From Dactylosporangium aurantiacum (lineage in GTDB: Bacteria > Actinomycetota > Actinomycetes > Mycobacteriales > Micromonosporaceae): a stretch of DNA of 64,000 nucleotides. The stretch lies in contig NZ_JNYJ01000030.1 in NCBI RefSeq assembly GCF_000716715.1, positions 124,001 to 188,000 of the forward strand, written 5' to 3'. The notes beneath the pieces are model-generated. The model did no database searches, was not told the DNA's origin, and saw only the letters and a program-made list of their open reading frames with translations. The position numbers were made by a program, and so were the translations under genes. Shown piece after piece: positions 61,153 to 64,000 of this stretch (its first letter is position 1; each line of letters starts with the position of its first letter).

Positions 61153-62097
61153 GTGGGGCTGACCATCGGAGTCGACATCGGCGGAACCAAGGTGCTCGGC
61201 GGCGTCGTCGACAGCGCGGGTGACGTCCTCGCACAGACCCGGCGCGACACGCCGGCCGAGGACCCCGCCCGCACCGCCGACCGCATCATCGAGGTGATCC
61301 GGGAGCTGGCCGCGAGCCACCCCGTCGACGCCGTCGGCATCGGCGCGGCCGGCTGGATCGACGCGACCCGCTCGATCGTGCAGTTCGCACCCAACCTGGC
61401 CTGGCGCAACGAGCCGCTGCGCGAGAAGATCACCGCCGCGGTCGGCCTGCCGGTCGTGGTGGAGAACGACGGCAACGCCGCGACCTGGGCGGAGTTCCAG
61501 TTCGGCGCCGGCCGCGACGCCGACAACTCGATGGTGCTGTTCACCGTCGGCACCGGCATCGGCAGCGGCATCGTCATCCACGGCTCGCTGATCCGCGGCA
61601 CCAACGGCATCGCCGCCGAGCTCGGCCACATGACGATGGTCCCCGGCGGGCACCCCTGCGGCTGCGGCCGGCTCGGCTGCCTGGAGCAGTACGCCAGCGG
61701 CAACGCCCTGGTCCGGTTCGCCAAGGCCGACGCGCGGGAGCGGCCCGAGCTCGCCGAGCAGCTGCTCGGCCTCGCCGGCGGCGACCCCGACGCGATCAGG
61801 GGCCCCGCCGTCACCCAGGCCGCCCGCCTCGGCGACACCGTCGCGATCGGCGCGTTCGAGCAGATCGGCCGCTGGCTCGGCGTCGCCCTCGCCGACATCG
61901 TGCAGATCCTCGACCCCCAGGTCATCGTCGTCGGCGGCGGGGTCATCGACGCCGGGGACCTGCTCATGAAGCCGGCCCGCGCCAGCTACGAGGAGCAGCT
62001 CGCCCAGCGCGGCCGGCTCCCCGTCGCCGAGGTCCGCCCCGCCCTCATGGGCAACCTCGCGGGAGTGGTCGGAGCCGCCGACCTGGCGCGCGTATGA
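61153..62097 (+). CDS. glkA: ROK-family glucokinase
   Basis: A 314-residue ROK kinase phosphorylating glucose to glucose-6-phosphate. ATP-binding VDIGGTKVLGGVV is at the N-terminus. The sugar site has ENDGNAATWAEFQFGAG and AELGHMTMVPGG, and the zinc-binding ROK signature is HPCGCGRLGCLEQ. The GTG at 61153 was chosen because GAGGAGA lies 8 nt before it and the conserved strand begins there. It lies in the SRPBCC-led operon. Specificity for glucose is inferred from the family. Confidence 0.91.
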   Translation: MGLTIGVDIGGTKVLGGVVDSAGDVLAQTRRDTPAEDPARTADRIIEVIRELAASHPVDAVGIGAAGWIDATRSIVQFAPNLAWRNEPLREKITAAVGLPVVVENDGNAATWAEFQFGAGRDADNSMVLFTVGTGIGSGIVIHGSLIRGTNGIAAELGHMTMVPGGHPCGCGRLGCLEQYASGNALVRFAKADARERPELAEQLLGLAGGDPDAIRGPAVTQAARLGDTVAIGAFEQIGRWLGVALADIVQILDPQVIVVGGGVIDAGDLLMKPARASYEEQLAQRGRLPVAEVRPALMGNLAGVVGAADLARV

Positions 62098-62768
62098 CCA
62101 AGCTCAGGGTCCTGTCGTACAACCTGCACAGCCTGCGGGACGACCGGCGGGCCCTCGCCGAGGTGGTGCGGGGCGTCGCCCCGGACGTGGCGATCCTGCA
62201 GGAGGCGCCCCGCCGCTTCCGGTGGCGGCAGAAGTCGGCGGACCTGGCCCGCGACTTCGAGCTCGTCGTCGCCGGGGGCGGCCTGCCCGCGCTGGGCAAC
62301 CTGATCCTGACGAACCTGCGGGTCCGCCCGCTCGACGGGTTCGACATCAGGTACCCGCTGACCCCGGGCCGCCACATGCGCGGCGCCGCGTTCGTGCGCT
62401 GCCGGGTCGGCCGCGCCACGTTCGTCGCGGTCGGCTCCCACCTGTCCACCGACGCGACCGAACGCCCGGCCCAGGCCGCCGTGCTCAAGGCACGCCTGGC
62501 GGAGCCGGCCGAGCCGGTCGTGTTCGCCGCCGACCTCAACGAGAACTCCGGCGGCGCCGCCTGGCGCACCCTCGCCGACGGCCTCGTCGACGCGGCCGGC
62601 GCCGACGAACGCCACACGTACCCGTGCGCCGCCCCGCGCGACCGCCTCGACGCCGTCTTCGTCGACCCCCGCGTCACCGTGCTGTCCTACGAGGTCGTCG
62701 ACACCCCGGCCGCCCGCCTGGCCAGCGACCACTTCCCGGTCGTCGTGGAACTGGACCTGCCAGACTGA
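62094..62768 (+). CDS. Endonuclease/exonuclease/phosphatase-family protein
   Basis: A 224-residue EEP-fold protein. Key motifs in order: VLSYNLHSLRDD, ILQEAPRRFRWR, GSHLSTDATERPAQ, FAADLNENSGGAAWRTL, CAAPRDRLDAVFVDP and ASDHFPVVVELD, with the metal-binding Asn/Glu and catalytic Asp-His residues of the family. The substrate could be DNA, a phosphoinositide or another phosphodiester; it cannot be told here. The ATG overlaps the glucokinase stop (ATGA). Confidence 0.87.
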   Translation: MTKLRVLSYNLHSLRDDRRALAEVVRGVAPDVAILQEAPRRFRWRQKSADLARDFELVVAGGGLPALGNLILTNLRVRPLDGFDIRYPLTPGRHMRGAAFVRCRVGRATFVAVGSHLSTDATERPAQAAVLKARLAEPAEPVVFAADLNENSGGAAWRTLADGLVDAAGADERHTYPCAAPRDRLDAVFVDPRVTVLSYEVVDTPAARLASDHFPVVVELDLPD

Positions 62769-63164
62769 CCGCTTTTTCGGGGTCCCCGGCCCGTGCCCTC
62801 GTCGCCGGAGCCGCCGCGGTCCGTGGTCCTTGCTGGCTCCGGTCCGCGGTGGTCCGGGCCGTCGCTCCCGTCAGCCACCGGTCGGCCGTGAACGGCCTCC
62901 CTGCCAGGTCCGCGTGCAGTCACCCCGGACGCGACCTGGCGGTCGCGGCCACGCGGCCGTGGACGGCCGCAGCACCCAACGCGCGGTTGACCTTGGACAC
63001 TTTGACCGCCCTGGACCGGTCAAAGTGTCCAAGGTCAACTCACCCGCCACCGGTGGCCCGGAGGGGCGCACCGGCCGTCACGTGCGGGACTGGACAAACC
63101 AGCGCTGAGCGGACGAGGATCTGCGCGCGACAGGCATGCGTGGTGCAGTGGGGAGACGACGCGG
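62769..63164. other. Spacer with long inverted repeat before the monooxygenase gene
   Basis: About 400 nt with no gene I can support. It contains the perfect 22-bp inverted repeat at 62986-63039; the rest is GC-rich with no tandem repeat or tRNA. The downstream gene starts with its own ribosome-binding site. Confidence 0.65.
62986..63039. terminator. Perfect 22-bp inverted repeat with 10-nt loop
   Basis: Two perfectly complementary 22-nt arms (left 62986-63007 beginning GTTGACCTTGG; right 63018-63039) flank a 10-nt loop. The arms are about half A/T, less GC than their surroundings. It may be a terminator for the operon ending at 62768, about 218 nt away, or a protein-binding site for the gene starting at 63165. 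The distance makes the terminator reading uncertain. Confidence 0.5.
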
Positions 63165-64000
63165 GTGACAAGCTTCGACGAACTGTCCGGCGGCGCGACC
63201 CACTGGCGCGACGGCGAGCCCGTCTACGACCGCGGCGACACCGTCTGCGTCATCGGCGCCGGCGGCACCGGGCTGGCGGCGATCAAGAACCTGCGCGAGG
63301 CCGGGTTCGGGGTCGACTGCTACGAGCGCGAGACGGGCGTCGGCGGCGGGTGGAACTGGCGGCACGACCGCAGCCCCGTGTACTCCAGCACCCACCTGAT
63401 CTCGTCGAAGCCGTTCACGCAGTTCCCGGACTTCCCGATGCCGGACGACTGGCCCGACTACCCGCACCACTCGCAGCTGCTGGCGTACTTCGAGCGGTAC
63501 GCGGACCACTTCTCGCTGCGCGAGCACATCTGGTTCGGCACCGACGTGGCCAGGGTCGAGCCCGCCGACGACCCCGACGGTGGGCCCCCGCGCTGGGACG
63601 TCACGGTCCGGGGCTCGCGGGGCGGGGCGCCGCGCACGATGCGCTACGCCGCGGTCGTCGCCGCCAACGGGCACAACTGGTCGCCGAAGATGCCCGAGTA
63701 CGAGGGGCTCGCCGACTTCCGCGGCAAGGTGATCCACGCCAGCCAGTACAAGGACGCGGCCCAGCTGCGGGGGCGCAAGGTCCTCGTCGTCGGCGCCGGC
63801 AACAGCGGCTGCGACATCGCGGTCGAGGCGGCCCAGCAGGCGGCGAAGTGCTGGCACTCGACCCGCCGCGGCTACTGGTACGCGCCGAAGTACGCCCTCG
63901 GCAAGCCCGCCGACCAGGTCAACGACCGGATCCTGGCGATGCGGCTGCCGTTCCGGCTGCGCCAGTGGCTGCTGCAGCGCACGATCAACATGACGGTCGG
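63165..64000 (+). CDS. Flavin-containing monooxygenase, 3' part cut off by window edge
   Basis: The first 278 residues of a flavin-dependent monooxygenase. The FAD motif is VIGAGGTGLAA near residue 30, the FMO signature FRGKVIHASQY (FxGxxxHxxxY) is near residue 187, and the NADPH motif VVGAGNSGCD follows. The Tyr at the end of the signature points to FMO rather than Baeyer-Villiger type (which ends in Trp). GGGGAG lies upstream of the GTG. Such enzymes oxygenate N- or S-containing small molecules. The gene continues past the window. Confidence 0.85.
   Translation, partial: MTSFDELSGGATHWRDGEPVYDRGDTVCVIGAGGTGLAAIKNLREAGFGVDCYERETGVGGGWNWRHDRSPVYSSTHLISSKPFTQFPDFPMPDDWPDYPHHSQLLAYFERYADHFSLREHIWFGTDVARVEPADDPDGGPPRWDVTVRGSRGGAPRTMRYAAVVAANGHNWSPKMPEYEGLADFRGKVIHASQYKDAAQLRGRKVLVVGAGNSGCDIAVEAAQQAAKCWHSTRRGYWYAPKYALGKPADQVNDRILAMRLPFRLRQWLLQRTINMTV

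Overview
The window is very GC-rich, densely coded DNA from an actinobacterium. GTG starts are common, -10 boxes often lie 5-8 nt before the start codon (leaderless genes), and most genes are actinobacterial types: QcrCAB/CtaCEF respiration, adenosine kinase, PimB', a DUF3043 protein and a dual-lipoyl E2. The gene content suggests a filamentous actinomycete such as a member of the Micromonosporaceae, but the sequence alone does not fix the genus. From memory, the gene order resembles the Mycobacterium tuberculosis interval from about Rv2181 to Rv2217, so most of the window looks like an old conserved chromosomal block rather than a genomic island.

Layout. 1-9137: lipoate and 2-oxoacid dehydrogenase genes (partial lipB, E2 with two lipoyl domains, lpdA) with a secreted PHB-depolymerase-like esterase, a TIGR01777 NAD(P)-binding protein, leucyl aminopeptidase and gcvT. 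9138-10099: a gene-free block of short tandem repeats. 10100-14749: late cobalamin genes (cobS and a CobU-CobT fusion), a membrane metalloprotease and an aldo/keto reductase. 14788-22943: a giant low-complexity/WG-repeat protein, a DUF3043 protein, murA, nadA and glycerate kinase. 23038-26857: an ErpA-type Fe-S protein, adenosine kinase, then a small sulfur-handling group (thioredoxin-like, DUF4395, TusA-like, cysteine desulfurase-like). 27003-37012: aerobic respiration (ctaC, ctaF, CtaG-like, ctaE, qcrC-qcrA-qcrB) interrupted by phospholipase A2, hypothetical genes, trpD and a degenerate receiver protein; ctaD is not present. 37171-44236: an MBL-fold hydrolase, two more repeat arrays, an alpha/beta hydrolase, an S9 peptidase, asd, an Lrp ligand-binding protein, a sugar nucleotidyltransferase and a NUDIX protein. 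44254-54939: a Rel/SpoT-type enzyme with a huge disordered N-terminus, a DEDDh/GIY-YIG nuclease, a GAF protein, a NYN-domain protein, an M48 protease and pimB'. 54940-56065: the third repeat island. 56066-64000: a NarL-type two-component system, an acyl-CoA ligase, an SRPBCC protein, a ROK glucokinase, an endonuclease/phosphatase-family protein and the start of a flavin monooxygenase.

How the genes work together. The lipoyl genes support central 2-oxoacid oxidation, and the cta/qcr genes encode most of the bc1-aa3 respiratory branch. ErpA, the cysteine desulfurase-like protein, the TusA-like protein and the thioredoxin suggest sulfur and Fe-S handling. PimB' and FadD are lipid and envelope functions.

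The least ordinary features are: three tandem-repeat islands, each at a convergent gene junction and together the three longest gene-free stretches; a duplicated start-codon module between the thioredoxin-like and DUF4395 genes; two proteins with about 600 residues of repeat-built disordered sequence; and a perfect 22-bp inverted repeat before the last gene. I found no CRISPR array, prophage, insertion sequence, rRNA or tRNA.
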